From an uncultured Sphingomonadaceae bacterium (lineage in GTDB: Bacteria > Pseudomonadota > Alphaproteobacteria > Sphingomonadales > Sphingomonadaceae), in NCBI GenBank assembly GCA_947488625.1, contig CANKZR010000001.1, positions 62,001-126,000 on the forward strand: a stretch of 64,000 nucleotides of DNA, written 5' to 3'. Position numbers and translations under genes: made by a program. A model generated the notes under the pieces. It was not told the DNA's origin, searched no databases, and saw nothing but the letters and a program-made list of their open reading frames with translations. Within the stretch, counting starts at the first letter, position 1, and each line of letters begins with the position of its first letter. Of this stretch, positions 43,117 through 51,841 are shown in pieces.

Positions 43117-44226
43117 ATGGCGCCGTTCCTGTTCCTTTCCGCTAACACGCCGTGGGTTTATGCTCTGGCCCGCGAACTGTCGCGCGATGTGCTCGTCACC
43201 GCCATCCAGTTGTACGACTGGTCCAATTACCGGCGGATCAGACCCCAATGGCCGGAAGAGGAGAGCGCGGTGAGGCGAAGGCGGATCGTGATGCCGCCCG
43301 GATACGCCGGCACGCTGGAGCGCTTGTATCGTCCGATCATGCAAGCCCTGTTCCGGTCGGAATACCGCCGCTTGCGAAGTGCAGCAGGGGTCGAGCCCAT
43401 CGTCGTGGCGCCCTATCCCTACCTTGCGCCCTGGGTGCGTTTCGTGCCGGATCAGCAGCTGGTATATTACAACCTCGATGATTATGCGCTCTACAATCCG
43501 CCCCGTGCGGCCACCATTCGCCAGCGGGAGGATGAACTGGTCGCGCACGCCGGATTGACCGTGTGCCTCTCTGCCTTTCAGGTGGAACAGTTATCGCGGC
43601 GCAATCCGGACCATGCCGCGCGCATCCGGCATTTCCCGCTGGGCGTGTCGGAAGAATTCCTCAATCCCCATCCGGATACGCCGCCGCTCGCCAACAGCGT
43701 GGGCTACGTCGGCAATCTGGGGGACAGGGTGGACTGGCCGCTGGTGGACGCGGTTGCCGGTCTGATGCCGAATGTCACCTTCCACTTCGTCGGTTTCGCC
43801 CAAGGGCCGGACGATCCTTCGGCGATGAATGAATGGCAGCGCGCGCGGCATGCCGTCTTCGCCCGTCCCAACGTCATATACGAGGGCGGCGTGCCGCAGG
43901 CCGATGTCCGGCAGCATTACTGGCGATACGGCGTCAACTGGATGCCCTATGACGTGCGCCATCCGTTCAACCTTGCCGCTTGTCCCACCAAGATAATGGA
44001 CGCCATCGCCAGCGGCCGCCCGTTCGTTTCCACGCCCACGCCCGAAGTGCGCCTGTCGCCCGAATGGATTGCCATAGCGGATGATGCGGGCGGCCTAGCT
44101 ACCCTTATTCGCGACGCGCTGGACCATCCCCCACAAGCAGGCCCGCGCATCGCCTATGCCCGCGCCAACGACTGGAGGCAGCGGGCTGTTCAGTTCCGCA
44201 GCCTGCTAGGCGAGGAACGGGCATGA
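43117..44226 (+). CDS. Glycosyltransferase (TuaH/GumK-like)
   Basis: A 369-residue GT-B-type protein. LVYYNLDDYALYNPPRAATIRQREDELVAHAGLTVCLS (about residues 113-150) matches the pattern of TuaH-like and related GT1/GT4 enzymes. SVGYVGNLGDRVDWPLV and IYEGGVPQADVRQHYWRYGVNWMPYDVRHPFNLAACPTKIMDAIASGRPFV form the donor domain. The start ATG lies 4 bases after the previous stop; longer frames upstream lie inside the previous gene. Confidence 0.85.
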   Translation: MAPFLFLSANTPWVYALARELSRDVLVTAIQLYDWSNYRRIRPQWPEEESAVRRRRIVMPPGYAGTLERLYRPIMQALFRSEYRRLRSAAGVEPIVVAPYPYLAPWVRFVPDQQLVYYNLDDYALYNPPRAATIRQREDELVAHAGLTVCLSAFQVEQLSRRNPDHAARIRHFPLGVSEEFLNPHPDTPPLANSVGYVGNLGDRVDWPLVDAVAGLMPNVTFHFVGFAQGPDDPSAMNEWQRARHAVFARPNVIYEGGVPQADVRQHYWRYGVNWMPYDVRHPFNLAACPTKIMDAIASGRPFVSTPTPEVRLSPEWIAIADDAGGLATLIRDALDHPPQAGPRIAYARANDWRQRAVQFRSLLGEERA

Positions 44227-45473
44227 GTAGCGCCACACAGAATGGCGCGTTCGTATGCGCCTTTCGTGGGCGGCGGGACGATTATCAGGTGCCGCTGGCG
44301 CTGCACGAAGCCGGTCTGCTCGACAGTTTCGTGACGGATTTCTACACCGGACAAGGGCTTTCCGCGGCATCGCGCTCTTTGCCCGCCCGCCTGCGCGCAC
44401 CGCTGCAAATGCGCCGCAAGGATGGCTTGCCGTCCACCCGCGTGCGGCAATTTCCGGCGATGGCCCTGAAGGAAGCAATGGCGGGGTCCGATCCGGCGAA
44501 AGCGGCGCGCATTCGCGATGCGCATGACGTACGTCTGTCCCAGGCCGCCGCGCAGCAGGCGGCGCGCAACGGCGCGAACCTGTTGCTCTATTCCGCCTAT
44601 GCCGCCGACGCGTTCAAGACCGAATATACCCACAGGCCTGCGAAAATCCTGTTCCAGTACCATCCGCATTTCGAGGTAGAGCGCGATATTCTGGCCGAGG
44701 ACGCGCGCTTCCACATGGGCGCTGCGCGCGGTTGCGCGGACTTCGAGAACGTGACACGCGAGCAGCGCCAACGATCCGACAATGCGTGGCGACTTGCCGA
44801 CCGGATCATTTGTGCCAGCAGCTTCACCGCCCGTTCGCTGATACGCGCTGGCGCATCGCCCGACAAAATGGCGATTGCCAGCTACGGCATTGCGCCATCT
44901 GGCTTCTCCGACGGACAGCCTGCCGCGCCACTGCCCGAGACTGGCTTTAGCGTCCTGTTCGTCGGCTCCGCCATCCAGCGCAAGGGAATCCACCACTTGC
45001 TGAAGGCATGGGAGATGGCCGACCTTCCCGCCGGCGCGCAGCTTACGGTTGTCGCCCGCAGTCACGACCGCGACTATTTCGACCCTGCGCGGCTACCGGC
45101 GGGATGCGTCTTCCACGCGGGCGTTGACCGGGCGCGGCTGGCGCAGCTTTACGCATCCAGCACCTTGTTCTGCATGCCCTCGCTGATCGAAGGTTTCGGC
45201 CAGGTCTATCTGGAGGCGTTGGCCGCCGGATTGCCCGTTCTCGGTACGCCCAACACCTGTCTGCCCGATATCGGTGGCGAGGAAGACGGTGTGTTCATAT
45301 CGCCCGCAGGCGATGCAACCGCGCTAGCCCGCGACCTGGAGAAACTCTCGCGCCGCTTGCCGAGAGACACGGCCATCAGGGACAGGGCAAGACAGGTTGC
45401 GGGCCACTTTGGCTGGCATAACTTTCGCAACAGCATCGTAAGAGTTTGCGAAGCAGTCCAGAGCGGGCAATGA
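44223..45473 (+). CDS. Glycosyltransferase family 4
   Basis: A 416-residue GT4 enzyme. The donor domain shows SVLFVGSAIQRKGIHHLLKAWEMADLP, then LTVVARSHDRDYF. The E-x7-E motif is in PSLIEGFGQVYLEALAAGLPVLGTPNTCLPDI. The N-terminal half has an LFQYHPHFEVERDIL segment. It overlaps its upstream neighbour by 4 bases, and a 36-codon open frame begins within its stop codon. Confidence 0.9.
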   Translation: MSSATQNGAFVCAFRGRRDDYQVPLALHEAGLLDSFVTDFYTGQGLSAASRSLPARLRAPLQMRRKDGLPSTRVRQFPAMALKEAMAGSDPAKAARIRDAHDVRLSQAAAQQAARNGANLLLYSAYAADAFKTEYTHRPAKILFQYHPHFEVERDILAEDARFHMGAARGCADFENVTREQRQRSDNAWRLADRIICASSFTARSLIRAGASPDKMAIASYGIAPSGFSDGQPAAPLPETGFSVLFVGSAIQRKGIHHLLKAWEMADLPAGAQLTVVARSHDRDYFDPARLPAGCVFHAGVDRARLAQLYASSTLFCMPSLIEGFGQVYLEALAAGLPVLGTPNTCLPDIGGEEDGVFISPAGDATALARDLEKLSRRLPRDTAIRDRARQVAGHFGWHNFRNSIVRVCEAVQSGQ

Positions 45474-45580
45474 TGATCACGAGAGCCGAACATACTCCCA
45501 CCGAAAACACGCCTACCGAGAACATGATGGTCGAAACCTTTTTCGACGACAGAACCACCGGAACGATCCAAGCAGCGTAA
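45470..45580 (+). CDS. Candidate micro-ORF between glycosyltransferase and polymerase genes
   Basis: A 36-residue open frame starts ATGATG inside the stop of the preceding glycosyltransferase (ATGA overlap) and ends with TAA one base before the ATG of the polymerase gene. It exactly fills what would otherwise be the largest gap in the right half of the operon. The peptide is polar and acidic, and has an internal repeat PTENTPTEN and an FFDD segment. No family is recognised. The polymerase ATG lacks a visible ribosome site, so translation through this ORF may be needed for its expression. Confidence 0.5.
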   Translation: MMITRAEHTPTENTPTENMMVETFFDDRTTGTIQAA

Positions 45581-45581
45581 A

Positions 45582-46973
45582 ATGCCCCTCGACTTGCCAG
45601 ACACATATTACGTCGCGCTTGCGCTGCTGGGCGGCCTCACGGTCTGGGCCGCGGTCAACCTGCGCAAGACGTGGGCGCCACCATTCCTCGCCGTGCTCGT
45701 TACATTCGGGTTCTGGTACATGATCGAACCGCTCTACGTGCCGCAGGAGTTCGTGCCCTTCTCCCGCGCGATCATCCGGGACGCGTATTTCTACGGCATC
45801 GTATTCCTGCTGTCCTTTGCCCTGCTGTTCATCGCATGCGCGCCGCTTTTCCGGCCCGGAAAGGTGCGGCATGGCGCGGGCGGCAGGATAGATCGCAAGG
45901 AGCTGGCGCGCACGGCGCAGGGGCTGGTTATCCCTGTGGCCGCGCTGTGGCTGGTGCTGGTGGCCTACGGGACATACCGCGTAGGCGGAGATTTGTTGCA
46001 GGCCCTGTTTCCGCTGGAAGGGCGTTCGGGCCTGCGCATGTGGCAGCGGTCGGCAGGCTCGGGTGCCGGGGCCAGCGGTTTCGTGGTTTCTACGGCAAGT
46101 TACCTCTACCTGCTGGTATCGGCCACCTTCGGCGCGCTCCTGCCGCTTGCCCGCCGGCGGTCAACGCGGCTCCTTCTGGTCGCGCTGATCTGCCTGTCGT
46201 GGCCCTACCTGTTTCTGCAGGGATCGCGCAACCAGACGCTGATCGCCGTGCTGCCCTTCATCGCCTCCTTCTTCATCTTCGGCCGGGCATCGCGCTGGCT
46301 CAAGGTGCTTACCGTCCTGAGCGCTTGCGCACTAATCTTCGTGTGGTTCGGCATCGTCATCCAGATGCGCGAGGATCAACTGGCCCTGACGGAAATCTCG
46401 TTCGGAGAGGATATTACCCACTACGGCCTGAACATGGCCTCGGAACTGTGCTGGATGCTGTATTTCCACCAGAACGAGTTGATGCAACCGAGCTGGGGTG
46501 GCCGCTATCTAGCGGAAGCGCTAAATTTCGTGCCGCGTGCCTTGTGGCCCGGCAAGCCGCTTATCGGCATCGACTACTCGATCCTGCGCGGGTTTGGCGG
46601 AACCGGCACGGATATCGGCGTGAACGCCACTATCTCCACCGGGTTGATCGGGCAGGGCATCGCCAATTTCGGACCGCTGTTCGGCTCTGCCTGTGCTGGC
46701 TTGCTGATGGCACTTTGGGCCAGCTTTCTATGGCGCCTGCGGGTGCAGGCCACCTTGCCGCGCCTGCTGCTGTTTGCCCTGGGTCTGGCGCTGACGATCA
46801 ATCTTGGCCGCGATATTACGCTGCTGACGCTGTTCCCCTTCGTTTTCGGTTACATCGCCGTTCTGGCTATCGAATACCGCGATAAGCTGCAGCGGCGGCG
46901 CGCGCGCAAGCGTCGTGCCAAGGCGGAAATGCGGGCGCGCCATGCAGAGCTGGACGCGAAGTGGCAGGGATGA
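45582..46973 (+). CDS. O-antigen polymerase-like (Wzy) membrane protein
   Basis: A 463-residue membrane protein with about 11-12 helices and a basic C-terminal tail (RRRARKRRAKAEMRARH). The central periplasmic region includes LNMASELCWMLYFHQNELMQPSWGGRYLAEALNFVPRALWPGKP and GTDIGVNATISTGLIGQGIANFG. This arrangement is seen in oligosaccharide repeat-unit polymerases of the Wzy/WzyE-like group. It is probably the main repeat-unit polymerase of the cluster, with the gene at 30.1 kb as the alternative. The start ATG lies 1 base after a micro-ORF. Confidence 0.8.
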   Translation: MPLDLPDTYYVALALLGGLTVWAAVNLRKTWAPPFLAVLVTFGFWYMIEPLYVPQEFVPFSRAIIRDAYFYGIVFLLSFALLFIACAPLFRPGKVRHGAGGRIDRKELARTAQGLVIPVAALWLVLVAYGTYRVGGDLLQALFPLEGRSGLRMWQRSAGSGAGASGFVVSTASYLYLLVSATFGALLPLARRRSTRLLLVALICLSWPYLFLQGSRNQTLIAVLPFIASFFIFGRASRWLKVLTVLSACALIFVWFGIVIQMREDQLALTEISFGEDITHYGLNMASELCWMLYFHQNELMQPSWGGRYLAEALNFVPRALWPGKPLIGIDYSILRGFGGTGTDIGVNATISTGLIGQGIANFGPLFGSACAGLLMALWASFLWRLRVQATLPRLLLFALGLALTINLGRDITLLTLFPFVFGYIAVLAIEYRDKLQRRRARKRRAKAEMRARHAELDAKWQG

Positions 46974-48229
46974 TGGCCCGATACCAAGTTGCTGCCCCGA
47001 TCCCGGCGCGCGCGCCTGCGCCATTGCGCCTTGCGATACTGACGCAGCAGATATCCAATTACCACGCCGCGCGCTACCGCGCTGCAGAGGCGCAGTTCAG
47101 GGACGTGATCCCGATCAGTGTGCGCAACTCCGCCGACTTTTCCGAATTCCTGGCTCAAGACGGCATGGGTCGACGCATTTGCGAAGGCGAGGACGATTAC
47201 CGTGCTTCCGTGGCCGATGGCTCGCTGTGGGACCGCGTCTACGCTGCGCTGGCGAGAGTATGCCCCGATGCCGTCGCCGTCGCGGGCTGGTCTTTCCCGG
47301 AAAGTCTCGCTGCCATTGCCTGGGCTAGAGACAACGGCAAGGGCGTAGTGATGATGTCGGCTAGCCAGGAACACGACGGGAAACGATCGGGCATACGCGA
47401 ATGGGTCAAGTCGCGCGTGGTGCAAAGCTGCGGCGCGGGGCTTGTGGCGGCAGAGGGGCACCGCGACTACCTGACCCGCCTGGGCATGCCCCGCAATGCG
47501 GTGTTCCTGGGCTACGACGCGGTGGACAACGCCCACTTCCGGCGTGGAGCGGCGGCGGCACGGCAGGATGCCGATGATCGCCGCGCCGCCGAAGGGCTGC
47601 CCGAAAGATACCTGCTCGCTTCCGGCAGGTTCATTCCGAAGAAGAACTATCCCCGCCTGGTCGCCGCCTTTGCCGATGCGCTGGCTTCACGGGATACCGG
47701 CCACGACCTCGTGATCCTGGGCGACGGTCCGGAGCGAGAGGCCATCGAGAAGGCCATTCGCCGCCACGGGCTGGAAGGCCGCATACACTGTCCCGGCTTT
47801 CGCGACTATGCCGTGCTGCCGACCTATTACGCGCTGGCCGAGGGTTTCGTGCATGTTTCGTTGGCAGAGCAATGGGGCCTTGTGATCAACGAGGCGGCGG
47901 CATCGGGCCTTCCGCTGCTCGTCTCGCGCCCTTGCGGCGCAGCAGCCACGCTGGTCCATCCAGGTCAGAATGGGTGGTTGATCGATCCGGTCGACACGTC
48001 CACTATCACCGCGGCCCTTGCCGCAATGATGCAACTGGCACCGGCAGAACGGGACGAGATGGGGCAAGCGAGCGCACGTATCGTCAGCGATTGGGGGCCG
48101 GAGCGTTTTGCCCACGGTCTGCGCGATGCGGCACTGCTGGCGACTGAAGCGCGGCGCGGCAGGCTTTCCGTTATTGACCGTTTCGTGTTCAGAAAGCTGG
48201 CCCGTATGCGGATTGAGAAGGTATCCTGA
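46970..48229 (+). CDS. Glycosyltransferase family 4
   Basis: A 419-residue GT4 enzyme. The N-terminal RLAILTQQISNYHAARYRAAEAQF is the acceptor-domain opening. LLASGRFIPKKNYPRLVAAFADAL, LVILGDGPEREAIEKAI and VHVSLAEQWGLVINEAAASGLPLLVS supply the donor-site motifs, including the E-x7-E pair. ATG 46970 (overlap with the previous stop) and ATG 46973 are adjacent candidate starts. The next gene follows after 5 bases. Confidence 0.9.
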   Translation: MMARYQVAAPIPARAPAPLRLAILTQQISNYHAARYRAAEAQFRDVIPISVRNSADFSEFLAQDGMGRRICEGEDDYRASVADGSLWDRVYAALARVCPDAVAVAGWSFPESLAAIAWARDNGKGVVMMSASQEHDGKRSGIREWVKSRVVQSCGAGLVAAEGHRDYLTRLGMPRNAVFLGYDAVDNAHFRRGAAAARQDADDRRAAEGLPERYLLASGRFIPKKNYPRLVAAFADALASRDTGHDLVILGDGPEREAIEKAIRRHGLEGRIHCPGFRDYAVLPTYYALAEGFVHVSLAEQWGLVINEAAASGLPLLVSRPCGAAATLVHPGQNGWLIDPVDTSTITAALAAMMQLAPAERDEMGQASARIVSDWGPERFAHGLRDAALLATEARRGRLSVIDRFVFRKLARMRIEKVS

Positions 48230-48234
48230 CGTCG

Positions 48235-49401
48235 ATGCCTTCTACGCTTTCCATAGGTATCGTGACACCGACCGTTTCGCGCGCGGGCGGCGGCATTTTT
48301 CCCATCGTGCTGGCGCATGCGCGCGAACTGGTGGCGCAGGGCCATACGGTCATGGTCTACGGGCTGGACGACGATCCGGCCAAGCTGGACCGGCATGAAT
48401 GGGACGGCGTGCCCATGCGCCTGTATGAGGCGGGGCCAGCAGGCCATGCACCGGGACTGGTGACAGACCTGCTGGCCAGCGATCATGACCTTCTGCACCA
48501 GCTTGGCTTGTGGATGTACCTTTCGATCGCCGTATCGAAGTGGCGCGCGCGCACCGGCAGGCCGGTGATCATCTCGACGCAAGGCATGCTGGAGCCGTGG
48601 GCGCTCTCCAACTCCGCCTGGAAAAAGGCGCTGGCAGGCTGGCTTTATGAAAAGCGCAATGTGCAAGGGGCATCCACGATCCACTGTTCGCAGGCAGAGA
48701 TGGCGGGCGTTCGCGCCTATGCGCGCCATAGCACGGTCGCAGTCATTCCGAACGGCACGGTGTTGCCCGACGCCATCGAGCGATCCAGCGATGGCGGGAA
48801 GAAGAACCTGCTGTTCTTCGGTCGCCTCCACCCCAAGAAAGGCGTGGCCGAACTGATCGAGGCATGGGCCATTCTGAAGGAGCGTGGTGAGGCTGCCTCC
48901 TCGCGCTGGAAACTCGTTGTGGCAGGCTGGGACGATGGCGGTCACGAGGCACGCTACAAGGCGCTGGCCCGCGCGTCTGGCCTGGAACATGACGATATCG
49001 CGTTCCCGGGTCCGCAATTCGGCGAGGACAAGACGCGGCTGCTTTCCAGCGCCGACGCCTTCATTCTGCCGTCCTATTCGGAAGGATTTCCGATGGCCGT
49101 GCTGGAGGCCTGGTCCTACCGGCTGCCCGTGTTCATGACCCGCGAATGCAATATAACAGATGGCTTTGCAGCAGGGGCGGCAATCGAGATCGGCAACGAC
49201 CCGCCGGAACTGGCAAGGACGCTGGCAGCGCATCTTTGTGGCGATACCGACTTGCCACAGATCGGCCTGTCCGGTCGGCGGCTGGTGGAGAAGGTGTACA
49301 GCTGGCCCAGCGTGGTGGGGGAACTGGCTGACGTTTACCGCTGGCTGGTGGAAGGCAGTGCACGGCCTGCCTGCGTCGATGTCGGTGGGGCACCGGCATG
49401 A
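48235..49401 (+). CDS. Glycosyltransferase family 4
   Basis: A 388-residue GT4 enzyme. IGIVTPTVSRAGGGIFPIVLAHAREL (GGG acceptor loop) opens the protein. STQGMLEPWALSNSAWKKALAGWLYEK is typical of WcaC/WbaZ-like enzymes in which the donor site follows a K-K helix. LLFFGRLHPKKGVAELIEAWAIL and LPSYSEGFPMAVLEAWSYRLPVF (E-x7-E) complete the fold. It lies in the tightly packed operon and overlaps the following GT2 gene by 4 bases. Confidence 0.9.
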   Translation: MPSTLSIGIVTPTVSRAGGGIFPIVLAHARELVAQGHTVMVYGLDDDPAKLDRHEWDGVPMRLYEAGPAGHAPGLVTDLLASDHDLLHQLGLWMYLSIAVSKWRARTGRPVIISTQGMLEPWALSNSAWKKALAGWLYEKRNVQGASTIHCSQAEMAGVRAYARHSTVAVIPNGTVLPDAIERSSDGGKKNLLFFGRLHPKKGVAELIEAWAILKERGEAASSRWKLVVAGWDDGGHEARYKALARASGLEHDDIAFPGPQFGEDKTRLLSSADAFILPSYSEGFPMAVLEAWSYRLPVFMTRECNITDGFAAGAAIEIGNDPPELARTLAAHLCGDTDLPQIGLSGRRLVEKVYSWPSVVGELADVYRWLVEGSARPACVDVGGAPA

Positions 49402-50255
49402 AAGTTTCCTGCCTGCTGCTCACCTACAACGAAGAGGCGAATATCGGTCCCTGCCTCGAGGCGCTCTCGTGGTGCGACGATATCGTGATCGTCGATTCCG
49501 GCAGTACGGACGATACGGTTGCCATCGCGCGGCGTCAGGGCGCGCGCGTTCTCAGCCGCCCGTTCGACAATTTCGCCAACCAGCGCAACTGGGGCCTCCA
49601 GAATGGCGACCTGCGCCACGACTGGGTGCTGCATCTGGATGCGGACGAGATTGCCACGCCGCAATTCGTCGCCGCGCTGGAAGGCTTGCAGGCGGAGACT
49701 GGGATCGATGCCTACAACGTGCCATCGAAAACCGTATTGTACGGGAAGTGGATAAGGCACGCGGGCATGTATCCCACCTATCAGGTGCGGCTGGGCCATC
49801 GTGATCGCCTGCGGTTCGTTCAGGTAGGCCATGGCCAGCGCGAGGACCTGCCCGCAAGCCGCGTCGGCACGTTTGACGAGCCGTACCTGCACTATTCCTT
49901 CTCTCACGGAATGTACGGCTGGCTGACCAAGCATGTGCGCTATGCACGCGACGAAGCGGCATTGATCGGTGCCATTCGCAACGGGGAGGGTGCGGCCTCC
50001 GCTGGCGGCGGCGCTTCCGGGGGAAGGCGGGCTGCCAAGGCAAGGGCGGCGGCGCTGCCGGTTGTGCTTCGACCCTTCCTGCGTTTTATCTACATCTACC
50101 TGCTGAAACAGGGGTTTCGTGACGGCAGGGCAGGCTTTGCCTATGCTTTCATGCTGGCCGTCTATGAAGGCATGACTGCGATATTCGTGATCGAGGACAA
50201 GTTGGGAGGCAATGCCATGCCTGCCGCCCGCGACCGGAGGAATGATACAAAATGA
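49398..50255 (+). CDS. Glycosyltransferase family 2 (WaaE/KdtX-like)
   Basis: A 285-residue GT-A enzyme. It reads KVSCLLLTYNEEANIGPCLEAL, IVIVDSGSTDDT, FANQRNWGLQ and WVLHLDADE (DxD near residue 77), which is the WaaE/KdtX-like arrangement. The C-terminal part has HYSFSHGMYGWLTKHVRYA and a hydrophobic stretch (LRFIYIYLLKQGFRDGRAGFAYAFMLAVYEGM) that probably binds the membrane. A Gly/Ala/Arg linker lies near residues 195-215. galE starts in its stop codon. Confidence 0.9.
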   Translation: MKVSCLLLTYNEEANIGPCLEALSWCDDIVIVDSGSTDDTVAIARRQGARVLSRPFDNFANQRNWGLQNGDLRHDWVLHLDADEIATPQFVAALEGLQAETGIDAYNVPSKTVLYGKWIRHAGMYPTYQVRLGHRDRLRFVQVGHGQREDLPASRVGTFDEPYLHYSFSHGMYGWLTKHVRYARDEAALIGAIRNGEGAASAGGGASGGRRAAKARAAALPVVLRPFLRFIYIYLLKQGFRDGRAGFAYAFMLAVYEGMTAIFVIEDKLGGNAMPAARDRRNDTK

Positions 50256-51235
50256 AGATACTGGTCACGGGCGGCGCGGGTTTCATCGGTTCCCATGCCT
50301 GCAAGGCGCTGAAGGCTGCGGGGCATGAACCCGTCGTGCTGGACAATTTGCGTACCGGGCACCGCTGGGCGGTACGATACGGCCCGTTCGAGCATGGCGA
50401 CATCCTCGAGACCAGTCGCATTGCCGCGCTAATGCGCAAGCACGAAATCGAAGCGGTAATGCATTTCGCCGCGCTGGCCTATGTCGGGGAATCGATCAGC
50501 CAGCCGGACGCCTATTACCAGACCAACGTTGTCGGCACGCTGTCGCTGCTCGATGCCATGCGGTTGGCGGGCGTGAACAGGTTCATCTTCTCTTCCACCT
50601 GCGCCACCTTCGGCAACGTGGACCATCACATTTCGGAGGCCGATCCGCAAAATCCCATCAACCCCTATGGCGCGTCGAAGCTGATGGTCGAACGCATCCT
50701 GCGCGATTACGCGTCGGCCTTTGGCATCGCGTCGGTGGCGCTTCGCTATTTCAACGCAGCAGGGTCCGATCCCGATGGCGAGCTGGGCGAAATCCACGAT
50801 CCCGAAACGCACCTCATTCCGATTACCCTGTTCGTAGCGGGCGGTATGCGCGACAAGCTGAACGTCTTCGGCACGGACTACGACACCCCCGACGGCACCT
50901 GCGTGCGCGATTACATCCATGTGTGCGATCTGGCCGATGCCCACGCCGCCGCTCTCGGCGTTCTCGAAGCTGGCACCTTCAAGGCTTTCAATCTTGGCAA
51001 CGGCAACGGTTTCTCCGTTCGCCAGGTCATAGACAGAGCAGAAGCGATCACCGGCAAGCCCATCGCCTGGGAAGCCTCGCCGCGGCGCGAGGGAGACCCG
51101 CCTTCGCTGGTGGCCGATGCCACGGCGGCCAGGGCTGCGTTGGGCTGGCACCCGCGCTATCCTTCGCTCGACGACATGATCGCGCACTCCTGGGACTTTC
51201 TGACCGAGCATCGGGCGAGGCTGCCTGAATCATGA
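50252..51235 (+). CDS. galE: UDP-glucose 4-epimerase
   Basis: A 327-residue extended short-chain dehydrogenase/reductase that interconverts UDP-glucose and UDP-galactose. The NAD loop is TGGAGFIGS at residues 6-14. The catalytic Tyr139-x3-Lys143 pair is in NPYGASKLMVE, with the Ser/Thr-rich strand IFSSTCATFG before it, where the usual Tyr/Val is Phe. GTDYDTPDGTCVRDYIHVCDLADAH is the classic GalE block. It supplies UDP-galactose or a related sugar to the glycosyltransferases around it. Close relatives could act on UDP-GlcNAc or UDP-xylose derivatives. Confidence 0.93.
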   Translation: MKILVTGGAGFIGSHACKALKAAGHEPVVLDNLRTGHRWAVRYGPFEHGDILETSRIAALMRKHEIEAVMHFAALAYVGESISQPDAYYQTNVVGTLSLLDAMRLAGVNRFIFSSTCATFGNVDHHISEADPQNPINPYGASKLMVERILRDYASAFGIASVALRYFNAAGSDPDGELGEIHDPETHLIPITLFVAGGMRDKLNVFGTDYDTPDGTCVRDYIHVCDLADAHAAALGVLEAGTFKAFNLGNGNGFSVRQVIDRAEAITGKPIAWEASPRREGDPPSLVADATAARAALGWHPRYPSLDDMIAHSWDFLTEHRARLPES

Positions 51236-51810
51236 CTCGCGGACCCGAACCGGATGAGGGCGCATCGGCGCGCGATATCGCGGCCAACCGCGCTGCGCGC
51301 AAATGGTCCACGAAGGAACTGCTGGGCCGCCTTGCATGGGAATGGCTGGGGAGCATCGTCTTTGCGCTTACTCCCCGCCCGCTCTGGGGCGTGAGGCGAA
51401 CGATCCTGCGATTGTTCGGCGCAAAGATCGGCAAGGGCGTCCATATCTTCCCGAGCGTGCGGATTGCCGTCCCGTGGCACCTCACGATGGACGCGTTCTC
51501 ATCGCTGGGAGACGGGGCGATTGTTTACAACCTTGGCCCGATCACCATCGGGCAGCGCGTTACCGTATCGCAATATGCCCACCTTTGCGCCGGATCGCAC
51601 GATTACGCGGCGAAGGGCTTCGACCTGATCAAACCGCCGATCACCATTGGGGATGAGGCATGGGTCTGCGCCGATGCCTTCGTCGGGCCGGGTGTCACTA
51701 TCGGACGCGGTGCCATCGTCGGCGCGCGGGCCGTGGTGGTGAAGGATGTGGCAGGTGCGGTGCTGGTGGCCGGTAATCCCGCCAAGTTCGTGAAAGAACT
51801 ACCGGCCTGA
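51232..51810 (+). CDS. WcaF-like acetyltransferase (left-handed beta-helix)
   Basis: A 192-residue hexapeptide-repeat O-acetyltransferase of the colanic-acid WcaF type. LLWxG-type features are present: KELLGRLAWEWLGSIVFALTPRPLWGVRRTILRLFGAKIGKGVHIFPS before the repeats. The active-site His is in YAHLCAGSHDYAAKGFDLI. Hexapeptide turns run VCADAFVGPGVTIGRGAIVGARAVVVKDV, ending in VLVAGNPAKFVKEL. It acetylates a sugar in the polymer using acetyl-CoA. Last gene of the operon; no obvious terminator follows before the convergent DUF2891 gene. Confidence 0.92.
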   Translation: MTRGPEPDEGASARDIAANRAARKWSTKELLGRLAWEWLGSIVFALTPRPLWGVRRTILRLFGAKIGKGVHIFPSVRIAVPWHLTMDAFSSLGDGAIVYNLGPITIGQRVTVSQYAHLCAGSHDYAAKGFDLIKPPITIGDEAWVCADAFVGPGVTIGRGAIVGARAVVVKDVAGAVLVAGNPAKFVKELPA

Positions 51811-51841
51811 ACCCAGGGCCAGGGCCGTAGCGGAGGCGCCG

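Noticed and set aside
45376-45606. Leftward hydrophobic 76-codon frame over the micro-ORF region
   Set aside because: It would need a promoter inside the operon on the opposite strand, and it overlaps two coding genes; the rightward frame fits the operon better.
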